64,000 nucleotides of DNA from Vibrio ostreae (GTDB taxonomy: Bacteria; Pseudomonadota; Gammaproteobacteria; Enterobacterales; Vibrionaceae): positions 744,001 to 808,000 of the forward strand of contig NZ_CP076643.1 of the NCBI RefSeq assembly GCF_019226825.1, in the 5' to 3' direction. The notes beneath the pieces are model-generated. The model made no database searches and had not been told where the DNA came from. It worked only from the letters and a program-made list of their open reading frames with translations. Shown piece by piece: positions 39,832 to 49,888 of the stretch (positions are counted from its first letter, which is position 1; each line of letters starts with the position of its first letter). Position numbers and translations under genes: made by a program.

Positions 39832-40620
39832 TTATTTAAAGCTCGGCGCCTTGTTAAAGTGACTTTCCACCATGCGCTGGGTAATCGGGTGCTGAGGCTC
39901 GGCCAGCACCGTACTGGTATCGCCAAACTCGACCACTTCCCCTTCATGCATCACCATCACTTTGTCGGTGATATGCTTTATCACGCCAAGATGCTGCGAA
40001 ACATAAATAAACGAAACGCCCATCTCTTCCTGTAGTTCCAGAAACAGGTTGAGGATCTGCGAACGCATTGCCATATCCAGGCCATTTAACGCTTCGTCGG
40101 CAATGATGATTGAGGGTTGCAGGATCAGCGCCCGTGCCAGACAAACCCGCTGCTTCTGACCTGTCGCCAGCATTTGCGGATAAAAGTACGCGTGCTCCGG
40201 TAGCAGACCGACCCTTAACAGGGTGTCTTTAACCCGCTTCATCCGCGCTTCCGGCTCCATGCTGGTGTTTCGTTTCAGCGGGCCTTCCAGAATTCTGCCG
40301 ATCTGAATTCGCGGATTTAACGAGGTGTTCGGATCCTGAAAAATCATCCGGATGAGCTTGCAGCGCGTGGCGTAATCTTTGTGTTCGAGCAGTTCGCCAT
40401 TGACCCGGATTTCTCCGCCGCTTGGTTCGACCATGCCGGCCAGCATACGCGCCAGCGTCGATTTACCTGAACCATTCTGGCCGATAAAACCTATGGTTTG
40501 TCCCGCTTCCAGCGAGAAGCTGACCGGTTTAACGGCGCTCTGGACTTTTTTTCTGAACAGGCCTGAGCGTGTTACAAAGTCTTTCGATAAGTTACTGACC
40601 TGCAGTAAGGCATCGCTCAT
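39832..40620 (-). CDS. sapF: Sap peptide ABC transporter ATPase SapF
   Basis: SapF is one of two ATPases of the SapABCDF system, tied to antimicrobial peptide resistance; SapBCDF also exports putrescine in E. coli. The protein is 262 aa. Walker A is 'GFIGQNGSGKSTLARM', the signature region 'LATGQKQRVCLARAL', Walker B 'SIIIADEALNGLDM' and the H-loop 'FIYVSQHLGVI'. The signature reads ATGQK rather than SGGQ, as is usual for SapF. It is the last gene of the operon, 2 nt after sapD. Confidence 0.93.
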   Translation of the reverse strand: MSDALLQVSNLSKDFVTRSGLFRKKVQSAVKPVSFSLEAGQTIGFIGQNGSGKSTLARMLAGMVEPSGGEIRVNGELLEHKDYATRCKLIRMIFQDPNTSLNPRIQIGRILEGPLKRNTSMEPEARMKRVKDTLLRVGLLPEHAYFYPQMLATGQKQRVCLARALILQPSIIIADEALNGLDMAMRSQILNLFLELQEEMGVSFIYVSQHLGVIKHITDKVMVMHEGEVVEFGDTSTVLAEPQHPITQRMVESHFNKAPSFK

Positions 40621-40622
40621 GG

Positions 40623-41612
40623 TTACTGCTCCATATTCAGCGGGAAGTGACAGGCATATTTATGGGTTTTGACCCAACGGGTTTGTGGCATTTCGACACA
40701 TTGGCGCTGCGCATACGGGCAGCGTGGTCCGAGGCGACAACCGATTGGCAAATGCTGCAATGGAGGAATAGACCCCGGTAGTGACTGCAATTTTTCCTTA
40801 TGAGGGATCCAATCACTGAAATCCGGCATTGCTCTGAGCAGAGCGACCGTGTACGGGTGCTTGGGCTGACTCATCAGGCTTGCAGTCTTGGCAGATTCCA
40901 CCGACTGGCCGCAATACATCACCGTGATGCGGTTAGCCCATTGAGTTATGGTGGTCAGGTCATGGCCGATCAACAAGATCGAAGTGTTGTTGAGTTGGTT
41001 CATCCGACTTAGCAGACGCAGGATCTGCGACTGAGTGACCGGATCCAAATCGTTGGTCGGCTCGTCGGCAATCAGCAGCTTAGGCTTGGCGGCGATAGCC
41101 ATGGCGATCATGATTTTCTGACACTCACCATCGGTGAGTTCATAAGGGTAGCTTTTCATCACCCGGCGGTGATCTTTAATGCCGACCTTGTGTAACAGAG
41201 CAATCGCTTGTTTTTTACGCCACGCAAAGCGCTGCCACCAGCGCCCATCAAAGGTACGCGAGGGGATAGATTCAATTAACTGTTTGCCCACCTCGTCTGA
41301 CGGATCGAGACAGGTCGACGGTTCCTGAAAAATCATCGCCACATCACGAGCGATAACTCGGCGGCGTTCACGCGGAGTTAATTGCAGCAAATCAATATTG
41401 CCGAGCCGCATCCGGTCAGCGGTGATGCGCCAGTTCTCTTTACCCACGCCCACAATGGCTTTGGCCACCAGGCTTTTACCTGAGCCTGATTCACCCACCA
41501 GGCCACGAATTTCACCTTCATTCATGGTCATGCTCATGCGGTCAACCGCTTTCACCAGACCTTGAGGGGTATCAATCTCAATTGTCAGGTGACGAATATC
41601 AAGTAACGGCAT
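40623..41612 (-). CDS. sapD: Sap peptide ABC transporter ATPase SapD
   Basis: SapD is the second Sap ATPase; in E. coli it also supports TrkH potassium uptake. The protein is 329 aa. Walker A is '[16 protein letters not shown]', signature '[14 protein letters not shown]', Walker B '[13 protein letters not shown]' and H-loop '[11 protein letters not shown]'. The C-terminal extension has four cysteines ('[14 protein letters not shown]' and a later C), the OppD/DppD-type cluster that can hold an Fe-S centre. Its start overlaps the sapC stop by 1 nt. Confidence 0.94.
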   Translation of the reverse strand: MPLLDIRHLTIEIDTPQGLVKAVDRMSMTMNEGEIRGLVGESGSGKSLVAKAIVGVGKENWRITADRMRLGNIDLLQLTPRERRRVIARDVAMIFQEPSTCLDPSDEVGKQLIESIPSRTFDGRWWQRFAWRKKQAIALLHKVGIKDHRRVMKSYPYELTDGECQKIMIAMAIAAKPKLLIADEPTNDLDPVTQSQILRLLSRMNQLNNTSILLIGHDLTTITQWANRITVMYCGQSVESAKTASLMSQPKHPYTVALLRAMPDFSDWIPHKEKLQSLPGSIPPLQHLPIGCRLGPRCPYAQRQCVEMPQTRWVKTHKYACHFPLNMEQ

Positions 41613-42499
41613 TATTCGACTCCTGCATTCAGTGCCTGACGGATGCCTTCACCCACCAGGTTAATCATAATTACAGTATACATGATAGCGATACCCGGTA
41701 ACGTGACTGTCCAGGGAGCCAGATAAAGCAGCTCGACCGAATCACCCAGAATCGCGCCCCATTCCGTGCTCGGCGCCTGAGCTCCAAGGCCTAGAAAACC
41801 AAGCGCAGTAATGTCGAGAATGGCAATCGACAGCGCCATGGTGACTTCTGCGGCGATCACCGGCAGGATGTTGGGGAAAATTGAGTGCCACAGCAGATAA
41901 CTGTCATTGGCGCCATCCAGGCGTGCTGCCATCACGTAATCTTTCTCGACTTCGTTATGCACCGCGATGTAGAGCGAACGAATAAAGCGCGGAATCAGGG
42001 CCAGACACAGCGCCAGCAGAATATTAAATTCACCGAACCCGAGAAAGGCGACAAAGATAATGGCCAGCAGCAGAGTCGGGATCGACATGACCGTATCAAG
42101 CAGATGGTTGAGTACGCTCGACAGCAACCCTTTAGTCATACCGGCCATAATGCCGATACCGCATCCGATCACGGTTGCGAGCAGGGTAATCAGCACTGAT
42201 GCGCCAAATGTCAGGCGCGAACCGTCAATCAGGCGTGACAGAATGTCACGGCCTAAATCATCGGTACCGAGGAAGTACTCAACACTGCCGGACGGATCCC
42301 ATGACGGCGGCACCAGAAGCTCGCCGGACTGCATATTCGGGTCGTGTGGGGTGAGCCAGTAAGAAGTCAGAGTAATCAGAATGATCAGGATCAGGCACCA
42401 CAAGCCGAACATCGCCAGATTGTTGGCTTTGTAACTGCGCCAGAAGCGTTCAAACTGCGTCGGGATATGCTCTTCCTGATAAACGCTATTTGTTAGCAT
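41612..42499 (-). CDS. sapC: Sap peptide ABC transporter permease SapC
   Basis: SapC is an inner-membrane permease of the DppC/OppC type. The protein is 295 aa with an N-terminal helix (about 31-50) and a five-helix core. The first periplasmic segment has '[20 protein letters not shown]', a DppC hallmark. The EAA loop coupling to the ATPases is '[20 protein letters not shown]'. The start overlaps sapB by 14 nt. Confidence 0.94.
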   Translation of the reverse strand: MLTNSVYQEEHIPTQFERFWRSYKANNLAMFGLWCLILIILITLTSYWLTPHDPNMQSGELLVPPSWDPSGSVEYFLGTDDLGRDILSRLIDGSRLTFGASVLITLLATVIGCGIGIMAGMTKGLLSSVLNHLLDTVMSIPTLLLAIIFVAFLGFGEFNILLALCLALIPRFIRSLYIAVHNEVEKDYVMAARLDGANDSYLLWHSIFPNILPVIAAEVTMALSIAILDITALGFLGLGAQAPSTEWGAILGDSVELLYLAPWTVTLPGIAIMYTVIMINLVGEGIRQALNAGVE

Positions 42500-43448
42500 A
42501 CCATTCCTTCCTTACCAGAGGGTTGATCATTGCACCGATCAAATCGGAGAGAATGTTGGCAGTTAGCACCAGGGCACCAACGGCAATCACACCAGCCTGG
42601 ATAGACACGTAGTCCTGATTAGACAACGCATCGAGCAGCCAGCGGCCGATGCCCGGCCAGTTGAAAATCGATTCGGTGATGATAGCCAGTGTCAGCATAC
42701 TCGACAGCTGGACCCCGAATTTAGGAATAATCGGCGGAATCGCGTTACGCAGTACGTGCTGGATAACGATTTCGTAGTACGACAAACCCTTGATACGCGC
42801 CGCGCGGATGTAGTTCTGCGTCATGACTTCAGCCACCGATGCCCGCATCAGGCGTACAACCTGTGTGGTCGGCGCCAGAGCGAGTACCAGACACGGCAGA
42901 ATCATGTGTTCAATCACACTTTGCAGCGCAAAGTTGCGGTAAGGGCCTTCGGCCAGAAACGCATCTATGATGGCAAAACCGGTCACGTGTTTAATCTGAT
43001 ACAGCAAATCGTAGCGGCCGGACACCGGCAGTAGCTCGTAATTGAGCGAGAACACCATGATCAGGATCAGTGCCACCCAGAATAAAGGCGCTGAGTAGCC
43101 CGACATTGAGGTGAACGAGATAACGGTATCAATCCATTTACCTTGTCGCATTCCCGCTATGGTGCCGACCGGAATACCAACCAACAGCGAAAGGGTAAAT
43201 GCAATCAGGCACAGTTCCAGCGTGGCCGGAAACACCGAGGCCAGTTCGGTCACGATTGGTGTGCCGTTTTTGGTCACACCGAAATTGAGTTTGAGTAACT
43301 CACTGAGATATTGTGACCAGCCGGCCCAGAAATCGAGTTTGCCCCAGGCTGAGTCCGGCTCCAGACGCAGCAGGCTGTAGCCGACCATGGTCAGGATCAG
43401 CAGGGTAATAACAAACAGGTTGAAACGACGCAGCGTGTAGTTAAGCAT
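42486..43448 (-). CDS. sapB: Sap peptide ABC transporter permease SapB
   Basis: SapB is the DppB-type permease partner of SapC. The protein is 320 aa with six helices. The EAA motif is 'NYIRAARIKGLSYYEIVIQH', followed by 'IITESIFNWPGIGRWLLDAL', both typical of DppB-like proteins. Its first base overlaps the last base of sapA, so translation is coupled. Confidence 0.94.
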   Translation of the reverse strand: MLNYTLRRFNLFVITLLILTMVGYSLLRLEPDSAWGKLDFWAGWSQYLSELLKLNFGVTKNGTPIVTELASVFPATLELCLIAFTLSLLVGIPVGTIAGMRQGKWIDTVISFTSMSGYSAPLFWVALILIMVFSLNYELLPVSGRYDLLYQIKHVTGFAIIDAFLAEGPYRNFALQSVIEHMILPCLVLALAPTTQVVRLMRASVAEVMTQNYIRAARIKGLSYYEIVIQHVLRNAIPPIIPKFGVQLSSMLTLAIITESIFNWPGIGRWLLDALSNQDYVSIQAGVIAVGALVLTANILSDLIGAMINPLVRKEWYANK

Positions 43449-45070
43449 TATTCAGACACCCTCTCGACGGTATTAAACGGCTCGACACTGAAGGGGCTGA
43501 GACGAAAGCCGGTCAGGGTTTTGTTGTATGCTTTAAACTGCATGCCATGCGCGATCGGGATCACCGGAAACTCCTGGTTCAAGATATTTTGTGCCTGGCG
43601 GTATAAATTCAAACGATAGCGCGGCCGCTCCACTTCCAGAGCCAGATCGAGCAAAAAGTCAAAATCGGCATTACACCACATCGCCACATTCAGCCCGGCA
43701 CGGTTTGAATCACATGAGAGCAGCGGACGCAGGAAGTTATCCGGATCACCGGTATCACCGCTCCAGCCGGTCAGGAACAGATCGATATGAGAGCGCTCCG
43801 CCAGTTCGGTGCGGTCAAGGCGATCTTCCGGGACCAGATGCAGGGTGACGCCGATATCAGCCAGGTTGGACTGAATCAGCTCCGCGGTTTTTCGCGGGCT
43901 CGGGTTGTAGGCTCTTGGCTCTATCGGCACTGACATACTCAGCTCCAGTCCCGACTCAAAGCCGGCTTCACGCAGCAGTGCCAGAGCGTAGTTACGATCG
44001 TAACGCACCTGGACGTTATCTCGGTTGTAAGCCCACGATGTCGGCGGCAGGATGTTGTAAGCGATACTCCCGGTGCCGTAGTAAACAGAATCAAGAATAT
44101 TCTGGCGGTTGATAGCAAAGTTAAGCGCTTTACGGACCCGAACATCACGCAGACCCGGATGAGAAGTATTTACGGCAATAAACGCCACGTTCATCGCCGG
44201 CTTGGCATCCAGAACGATGTTGGCCTGCTTTTCGATGATCGGGATCTGGCTCGAAATCGGCGAGCTCAGCACATCACACTCATCGCGCAGTAATTTGGCC
44301 AGAGTGCCGGTGCCGCGCTGGGAAATATCAAACACCACCTGCTCCATATTCGCCGGACCATTCCAGTAACCGCCATGGCGACGCAGACGGACTAAATCAT
44401 GCATCTGGAATTCGTCGAGATAGAACGGCCCGGTACCGACCGGATGACTGTCGAGCATCGGTTTTTCGTCCTTCAGCTCCAGCTGATGGGCGTATTCCTC
44501 AGACAGAATCACGGCGTGCGTGGTGGCAATGTTGGACAAAAAGCTGTTATCAGCGCGGCTTAAGGTAAATTTGACCGTATGATCGTCCAGCGCCTGGACA
44601 TCAACCAGCAGGTTGGAAAAATCGATACCGGCAAACCAGGGATAACCACCGCTGTGAACGTTATGGTAAGGATTGGTGGTGTCGATAATGCGGCGGAAGC
44701 TGAATACTACATCCTCGGCCGTCAGCGTACGGGTCGGAGAAAACCAGCGGGTCGTCTGGAATTGGACCCCGTCACGCAGTTTGAAGATGTACTCGGTACC
44801 ACTGCTGTTGACATCCCATTCGGTGGCAATGTTAGGGACAGGCAGGTGAGTTTCAGGATCGAGTTTAATCAGCGTATCGTAGATCTGAGGGCTGAGGGCT
44901 TCAGATGTAATGCCGCTGTCGACCAGTTGCGGGTTAAATGTGCTCGGGCTGCCCTGACCACAGTAAACAAATCCGCTCTCGCGGATTTTACTATGATCGA
45001 TTTCCTCGCCACATCCTGCCAGCAGGCTGATGCCGCATAATCCCAGAGTAAGTCGTAATAAAGTTTTCAT
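43448..45070 (-). CDS. sapA: Sap peptide-binding lipoprotein SapA
   Basis: SapA is the periplasmic (here lipid-anchored) SBP_bac_5 protein that binds peptides for the Sap importer. The start taken is the ATG that begins 'MKTLLRLTLGLCGISLLAGC', a clean lipoprotein signal with a lipobox; an upstream TTG extension to 45121 precedes the signal peptide and is rejected. The protein is 540 aa. Family motifs are 'SEALSPQIYDTLIKLDPETH' and 'DVVFSFRRIIDTTNPYHNV'. It heads sapABCDF, about 200 bp downstream of pspF on the same strand. Confidence 0.93.
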   Translation of the reverse strand: MKTLLRLTLGLCGISLLAGCGEEIDHSKIRESGFVYCGQGSPSTFNPQLVDSGITSEALSPQIYDTLIKLDPETHLPVPNIATEWDVNSSGTEYIFKLRDGVQFQTTRWFSPTRTLTAEDVVFSFRRIIDTTNPYHNVHSGGYPWFAGIDFSNLLVDVQALDDHTVKFTLSRADNSFLSNIATTHAVILSEEYAHQLELKDEKPMLDSHPVGTGPFYLDEFQMHDLVRLRRHGGYWNGPANMEQVVFDISQRGTGTLAKLLRDECDVLSSPISSQIPIIEKQANIVLDAKPAMNVAFIAVNTSHPGLRDVRVRKALNFAINRQNILDSVYYGTGSIAYNILPPTSWAYNRDNVQVRYDRNYALALLREAGFESGLELSMSVPIEPRAYNPSPRKTAELIQSNLADIGVTLHLVPEDRLDRTELAERSHIDLFLTGWSGDTGDPDNFLRPLLSCDSNRAGLNVAMWCNADFDFLLDLALEVERPRYRLNLYRQAQNILNQEFPVIPIAHGMQFKAYNKTLTGFRLSPFSVEPFNTVERVSE

Positions 45071-45266
45071 AATGAAACTGAGTTGAGAACCGAGGCGGAT
45101 TCTTGCGCATGAACGCCTCAAAATCCCGCTAATTTACCATTGTTTGTAGGCTGAAACCATGCCTAGTGTTGATGAAAAGCGTGCCCTGTCAGTGAAAACT
45201 CAGCTTTAGCCGAGTTAAGCCGCGCAAAGATTGATCGGACGGGCCAGTTGGTCGGCAAGCGCCTGT

Positions 45267-46289
45267 TTATTCAGGGTTGTCTTGCAGTAATTGATATTTA
45301 CGCACCATGCCCCTAAATTGATGATAGCTCAAGCCAAGCAGCTCCGCGGCCTGACGCTGGTTAAACTTAGCCGCCTGCAGAGCCTGGTTGAGAATCGCTT
45401 TGTCCTGATCCTGCTGCCACTGCTTATAATCCATTGGAAAGCTCGCCACAGTGTTGGAGGCCGAAGATGCTGCGGCCGGAGATGCTAAGGCTGAAGAGTC
45501 TTTGTGCGGCGGCGGATTATGCCAGGGCTGGCTGAACGGGTCGAAAACCAGATTGTCGATCGGCGCTTCGTGCTGACCATGTTGATAGACGGCACGCTCA
45601 ATGACATTTTTGAGTTCACGCACGTTGCCGGGCCAGGCGTAATCGAGCAGAGCCTGAACGGCGCGGTCTGTAAAACCGACAAACAGTGGCAGAGCCAGTT
45701 CGCGGCACATGCGGATAGCAAAGTGCTGCGCTAACAACTGAATATCTTCACGCCGCTCGCGCAGCGGAGGCAGGGCAATGACGTCGAAGGCTAGCCGGTC
45801 GAGCAGGTCAGCGCGAAAAGAACCTTGCTGTGCCAATTGTGGCAGGTCGGCGTTGGTGGCGCAGATCAGACGTACGTTAGCGGTCAGAGCCTGGTGGCCG
45901 CCAACCCGTTCGTACTGGCCATATTCGATAACCCGCAGCAGCTTTTCCTGCACTGACAAGGGGGCCGTCGCCAGTTCATCGAGAAACAGGGTGCCGCCTT
46001 CAGCTCGTTCAAAGCGTCCCTGATGACGGCCTTTCGACCCGGTAAATGAGCCGGATTCATGGCCGAATAGCTCTGAATCAATCAAGCCTTCACTCAGAGT
46101 TGAGCAGTTGAGCGCGACCAGAGGTTGATCCCAGCGGCGTGATAAGTAGTGCACGCGCTGGGCGATCAACTCTTTGCCGGTACCGCGTTCTCCGGTGATC
46201 AGCACTGGGCGCTCAATCGGCGCAAGGCGAGAAACTTTATCGAGTACGGCCAGAAACGATGGCGATTCACCGATCAAATTATGGGGCAT
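45267..46289 (-). CDS. pspF: Phage-shock operon sigma-54 activator PspF
   Basis: PspF is an enhancer-binding AAA+ ATPase that drives sigma-54 transcription of pspABC when the inner membrane is stressed; PspA inhibits it otherwise. The protein is 340 aa with no receiver domain, as usual. Walker A is 'ITGERGTGKELIAQ', Walker B region 'GGTLFLDELATAPL' and R-finger region 'FRADLLDRLAFDVI'. The sigma-54-contacting loop reads GSFTGS where E. coli has GAFTGA. The C-terminal Fis-type helix-turn-helix is 'NQRQAAELLGLSYHQFRGMV', preceded by an A/S-rich linker. It is divergent from pspA. Confidence 0.94.
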   Translation of the reverse strand: MPHNLIGESPSFLAVLDKVSRLAPIERPVLITGERGTGKELIAQRVHYLSRRWDQPLVALNCSTLSEGLIDSELFGHESGSFTGSKGRHQGRFERAEGGTLFLDELATAPLSVQEKLLRVIEYGQYERVGGHQALTANVRLICATNADLPQLAQQGSFRADLLDRLAFDVIALPPLRERREDIQLLAQHFAIRMCRELALPLFVGFTDRAVQALLDYAWPGNVRELKNVIERAVYQHGQHEAPIDNLVFDPFSQPWHNPPPHKDSSALASPAAASSASNTVASFPMDYKQWQQDQDKAILNQALQAAKFNQRQAAELLGLSYHQFRGMVRKYQLLQDNPE

Positions 46290-46420
46290 ATCTTTTCCTC
46301 AACAATCCTGTGCTCAACACGGCTTGGTGAATTTAACCAACTGTTAGCGAATTCTTTCACAGCATAGTGAAGAACGTGTCACTATTCAAACTAAGCGACT
46401 GAAAAATAAAGGTCTGATTA

Positions 46421-46437
46421 TTGGCACGCTTTTTGGA
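46421..46437 (+). promoter_or_regulatory. Sigma-54 promoter of pspABC
   Basis: TTGGCACGCTTTTTGGA gives TGGCACG at -24 and TTGG at -12 with correct spacing (consensus TGGCACG-N4-TTGC; the last C is G here). It is 72 bp upstream of the pspA ATG and downstream of the divergent pspF gene. Confidence 0.78.
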
Positions 46438-46508
46438 ACTCTGAGATTGAGGCGGTCATGAGGTCATGACCGGCACCACATGCAGAGTTCATCATAAGGA
46501 GTGACATT

Positions 46509-47168
46509 ATGGGCATCTTTTCGCGTTTCGCAGACATTGTGAATTCCAATATCAGCGCACTATTAGATAAAGCTGAAGATCCGGAAAAAATGATTCGTCT
46601 CATTATTCAGGAAATGGAAGATACTCTGGTTGAGGTCCGCACCAACTCGGCCAAAGCCATAGCAGATAAAAAAGAGCTGGCGCGCAAAGTCGAGGCGCTG
46701 GAGCAGCAGATTGAAGACTGGCAAGCAAAAGCAACCCTGGCACTCAATAAACAGCGTGAGGATCTGGCACGTGGCGCACTGATTGAGAAACAGAAATTGC
46801 ACAATGTATTGAAAGGATTGCATACTGAGCAGACGCTGGTGGAAGAGACGATTGATAAGCTGACCGGTGAAATCACCAAGCTGGAAAGTAAGATCACCGA
46901 AACCCGGGCTAAACAGCAGGCGTTAGCGATTCGCAGCCAGGCCGCCGGCAACCGCCGTGACGTGCAGCGTCATCTGCATACCAGCCGCACTGATGAGGCG
47001 ATGGCTAAATTTGCACAGTACTCGCGTAAAGTCGATGAACTGGAAGCCGAAGCGGACCTTTATGCTCAGTCAGGAAAGTCGCTTGATCAGGAATTTGCCG
47101 AGCTGCAGGCTCAGGATGAAATTGAACAAGAGCTGGCAAAGCTCAAACAAGATATGAATAAACACTAA
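46509..47168 (+). CDS. pspA: Phage shock protein A
   Basis: PspA is a peripheral inner-membrane protein of the ESCRT-III/Vipp1 superfamily. It binds stressed membranes and inhibits PspF when free. It is 219 aa (E. coli 222) and almost entirely coiled coil. The amphipathic N-terminal helix is 'MGIFSRFADIVNSNISALLD', followed by 'DPEKMIRLIIQEMEDTLVEV', both typical. It is the first gene of pspABC, with a sigma-54 promoter and AAGGAG ribosome site. Confidence 0.96.
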   Translation: MGIFSRFADIVNSNISALLDKAEDPEKMIRLIIQEMEDTLVEVRTNSAKAIADKKELARKVEALEQQIEDWQAKATLALNKQREDLARGALIEKQKLHNVLKGLHTEQTLVEETIDKLTGEITKLESKITETRAKQQALAIRSQAAGNRRDVQRHLHTSRTDEAMAKFAQYSRKVDELEAEADLYAQSGKSLDQEFAELQAQDEIEQELAKLKQDMNKH

Positions 47169-47198
47169 TAATCTCAGTGGATTAATCAGGAGCGAACT

Positions 47199-47438
47199 AT
47201 GGCCACATTTTTTTTAGCAGGACCGCTGGTCGTCTTTTTGATTTTTGTGGCACCGTTGTGGCTGCTGCTGCATTACCGCAGCAAGCGTAAAGCGGCCAAC
47301 GGTTTGTCGCAGGAAGATTATGAAGCACTGCAGGGGTTGTCCGATAAGGCAAAAGGGCTGCAAGATCGCATCAATACACTGGAGCGAATTCTGGATGCCG
47401 AATCGCCAAACTGGAGAGGTCACTATGACAGGTCGTGA
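47199..47438 (+). CDS. pspB: Phage shock protein B
   Basis: PspB is a small inner-membrane protein that, with PspC, senses stress and sequesters PspA. The protein is 79 aa, with one N-terminal helix ('FFLAGPLVVFLIFVAPLWLL') and a charged coiled-coil tail with 'DRINTLERILDAESPNWR'. It starts 30 nt after pspA and overlaps pspC by 14 nt. Confidence 0.94.
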   Translation: MATFFLAGPLVVFLIFVAPLWLLLHYRSKRKAANGLSQEDYEALQGLSDKAKGLQDRINTLERILDAESPNWRGHYDRS

Positions 47439-47814
47439 ACTGTATCGTGATCCGGTCAACGGTAAGATATCCGGTGTGTGTGCCGGCCTGGCTGACTATT
47501 TTGGCCTTGAAGTCTGGGTGGTCAGGATTTTAGTGATCACGGTATCCTTGCTGGGCGCGTTTGCATTAGTGCTGATTGCCTATATCGCGCTGACTCTGAT
47601 GCTGGAGAAACAGCCGCAGCAGTACCGGGATACTTTGCGCAGCCAACAGTCACATACACTGAAAAGCTCACCCTGGGAGCAGGGCAAAACAGCGCAGGAG
47701 CTGCTGCAGACACTGCAAGATGATCTCAGTGACGCAGAATTGCGGGTACGCAGGTTGGAAGCCTACGTCACTTCTGATGCCTTTAAAGTGAACCGCGAAT
47801 TCCGGAATTTATAA
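47425..47814 (+). CDS. pspC: Phage shock protein C
   Basis: PspC is the membrane partner of PspB in relieving PspA repression of PspF. The start is ATG 47425 (MTGRELYRDPVNGKISGVCA), with GGAGAGG upstream; longer frames starting at 47245 lie inside pspB. The protein is 129 aa. The PspC-domain motif 'GKISGVCAGLADYFGLEVWV' is followed by the membrane helix 'ILVITVSLLGAFALVLIAYI' and a helical C-terminus. Last gene of pspABC. Confidence 0.94.
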   Translation: MTGRELYRDPVNGKISGVCAGLADYFGLEVWVVRILVITVSLLGAFALVLIAYIALTLMLEKQPQQYRDTLRSQQSHTLKSSPWEQGKTAQELLQTLQDDLSDAELRVRRLEAYVTSDAFKVNREFRNL

Positions 47815-47850
47815 GCTACTTACATTTAGCCAATGAACAAGGCAGGAAGC

Positions 47851-48429
47851 ATGACCTTAGCTGAACATATCCTTCAAAGCGACACCACCTGTGCCTGGGC
47901 GATGAAACATCCGCTTGAGCGAGAATATCATGATGCTGAATGGGGCAAACCGGTGCATGATGATAAGACGCTGTTTGAATTTCTTACCCTGGAAGGGGCG
48001 CAGGCCGGACTCAGCTGGATCACCATCCTGCGCAAACGCGAAGGCTACCGGCAGGCATTTGAAGATTACGATATTAAGCGGCTGGCGCAGTACGATGAAG
48101 CTCGGGTCGAGCCGATCATCAGCCAGTTTGATGTGGTAAAACATCGTGGCAAAATTGCATCGGTGTTTTCCAACGCGCGCGCTGCATTAGCTTTGCAGCA
48201 AGAATTTGGTTCGCTGGATAAAGCGTTGTGGCAATTTGTTGACCATCAGCCGCTGATGAATCACTGGACTACGATGGAGGACGTGCCGGTTTCCACCGAT
48301 CAGTCGCGCGCCATGAGTCACTTTCTGAAAAAGCGCGGTTTTAAATTCGTCGGTGAAACGATCTGTTACTCGTTTATGCAGGCAATGGGCATGGTTAATG
48401 ATCACCTGCAAGGATGTCCGTGCAAGTAG
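47851..48429 (+). CDS. tag: DNA-3-methyladenine glycosylase I
   Basis: Tag removes 3-methyladenine from alkylated DNA as the first step of base-excision repair. The protein is 192 aa from ATG 47851, which has AGGA upstream; ATG 47833, six codons earlier, is possible. Helix-hairpin-helix-type core: 'FEFLTLEGAQAGLSWITILR', 'REGYRQAFEDYDIKRLAQYD'. Structural zinc ligands are a Cys in 'TTCAWAM', a His in 'EYHDAEWG', and His and Cys in 'NDHLQGCPC'. It is 36 nt after pspC, but is probably expressed independently; it ends at its own terminator. Confidence 0.93.
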   Translation: MTLAEHILQSDTTCAWAMKHPLEREYHDAEWGKPVHDDKTLFEFLTLEGAQAGLSWITILRKREGYRQAFEDYDIKRLAQYDEARVEPIISQFDVVKHRGKIASVFSNARAALALQQEFGSLDKALWQFVDHQPLMNHWTTMEDVPVSTDQSRAMSHFLKKRGFKFVGETICYSFMQAMGMVNDHLQGCPCK

Positions 48430-48472
48430 TTGCCTGAATGGCGTTTAAATGACTCATTGTTTGTGCTATCAA

Positions 48473-48496
48473 AAAGCCCTGCGGTTGCAGGGCTTT
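48473..48496. terminator. Terminator between tag and metC
   Basis: AAAGCCCTGC / GCAGGGCTTT with a GGTT loop lies between convergent tag and metC. The T run is short (three), so strength is moderate. Confidence 0.7.
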
Positions 48497-48551
48497 GCTG
48501 TCTCTGGCACTTATCACGTACCAACGCTCAAGCCATCAGGTTTAACTCTGT

Positions 48552-49757
48552 TCAGGCAGTGGCTTCCTGCTCCAGAATAACCGCGTTGTAACGCGCCAGA
48601 CCTTGCTCCAGATCGGCAATCAAGTCGTCGACGTCTTCCAGACCGATATGAATACGAATCAGCGTGCCGCTGAAGTTAGGATTTGCCACCGTACGCAGGC
48701 TGTTAAAGCTCTTTGGCTCATTGGCCAGGATCAGGCTTTCGAAACCGCCCCAGGAATAACCCATGCTGAAGTGCTGCATACTGTCCAGCAGGGCAGTCGT
48801 TGCACGCGGGTTACTGGTTTTCAGCACAAACGAAAACAGGCCGTTACCGCCGGTAAAGTCGCGTTTGAAGAATTCATGCCCCGGGCAGCTTTCCAGTGCC
48901 GGGTGACGGACGTGGTCCACTTCCGGACGCTGCTCCAACCATTTCGCTACTTTCAGGCTGCTTTCCGCGTGCTGACGCAGACGCACATCCAAAGTACGAA
49001 TGCCACGCAGGCCTAAGTAAGCGTCATCCGGCGAGACACACTGACCCATCAGATAGCTCTGCTCGCGCAGTTGATCCCAGTATTTTTCACTGGCAACCGC
49101 AGTGCCCAGCATCACATCTGAGTGACCGACGATATACTTGGTTGCCGCCTGAATCGAAATGTCGACGCCGTGCTCAAATGGCGAGAAGTTAACGCCGGCA
49201 CCCCAGGTGTTGTCGAGCATGACAATGATATCCTGCTCGTGGGCGATACGAGCCAGAGTCGGGACGTCCTGCACTTCCATGGTGATCGAACCTGGTGATT
49301 CGGTAAACAGAATCTTGGTGTTTGGCTGAATCAGGTCACGGATGCCTTCACCAATCGTTGGTTCGTAGTAGGTGGTTTCTACGCCGAATTTCTTCAGGAT
49401 CTTGTCACAAAAATCACGTGTCGGCTCGTAACAGGTATCCACCATCAACAGATGATCGCCAGATTCTACGAACGAAAGAATCGTGTTACTGATGGCGGCG
49501 GTCCCGCACGGGTATAGCGCACAACCGGCGCCGCCTTCCACTTCCACCATGGCTTCCTGAAACGCAAAGTGGGTGGTGGTCCCGCGACGTCCGTAAAACA
49601 GCGTTTTATTGGCGCGGTTGATCGTGGCGTGATTTTTTTCAGCTACCGTATCGAATACGACTGTCGAAGCACGTTGTACGGGTGGGTTGACCACACCTTG
49701 GGTCCATTTTTTATTGCGGCCGGCGGTGATGAGTTTGGTCTTGTTGCCTTCTGACAT
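48552..49757 (-). CDS. metC: Cystathionine beta-lyase
   Basis: MetC is a PLP enzyme that splits cystathionine into homocysteine, pyruvate and ammonia in methionine synthesis. The protein is 401 aa (E. coli 395). The PLP lysine lies in '[18 protein letters not shown]'. Other Cys/Met-metabolism motifs are '[16 protein letters not shown]', 'DNTWGAG' and '[11 protein letters not shown]'. The start ATG 49757 gives the family N-terminus. I looked for MetJ boxes in the 130-bp upstream gap and found none convincing. Monocistronic. Confidence 0.93.
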   Translation of the reverse strand: MSEGNKTKLITAGRNKKWTQGVVNPPVQRASTVVFDTVAEKNHATINRANKTLFYGRRGTTTHFAFQEAMVEVEGGAGCALYPCGTAAISNTILSFVESGDHLLMVDTCYEPTRDFCDKILKKFGVETTYYEPTIGEGIRDLIQPNTKILFTESPGSITMEVQDVPTLARIAHEQDIIVMLDNTWGAGVNFSPFEHGVDISIQAATKYIVGHSDVMLGTAVASEKYWDQLREQSYLMGQCVSPDDAYLGLRGIRTLDVRLRQHAESSLKVAKWLEQRPEVDHVRHPALESCPGHEFFKRDFTGGNGLFSFVLKTSNPRATTALLDSMQHFSMGYSWGGFESLILANEPKSFNSLRTVANPNFSGTLIRIHIGLEDVDDLIADLEQGLARYNAVILEQEATA

Positions 49758-49888
49758 TTACGATCCTTGTCTGGAAATTTGAATGCTCTATTTAAAACAT
49801 GGAGCTATAGGTCAATGCAAGCCAAAGTACAATAAAAAACTCATCCCGGCCCGGGCAGGGCGCTGAGGTCTTTTCCCGGCCCTGTCGC

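Noticed and set aside
44579..45040. 153-codon plus-strand frame opposite sapA
   Set aside because: sapA is a complete, conserved gene in the operon; the shadow frame has no start context.
49758..49888. MetJ boxes upstream of metC
   Set aside because: No tandem AGACGTCT-like 8-mers were found; the closest match was too weak.
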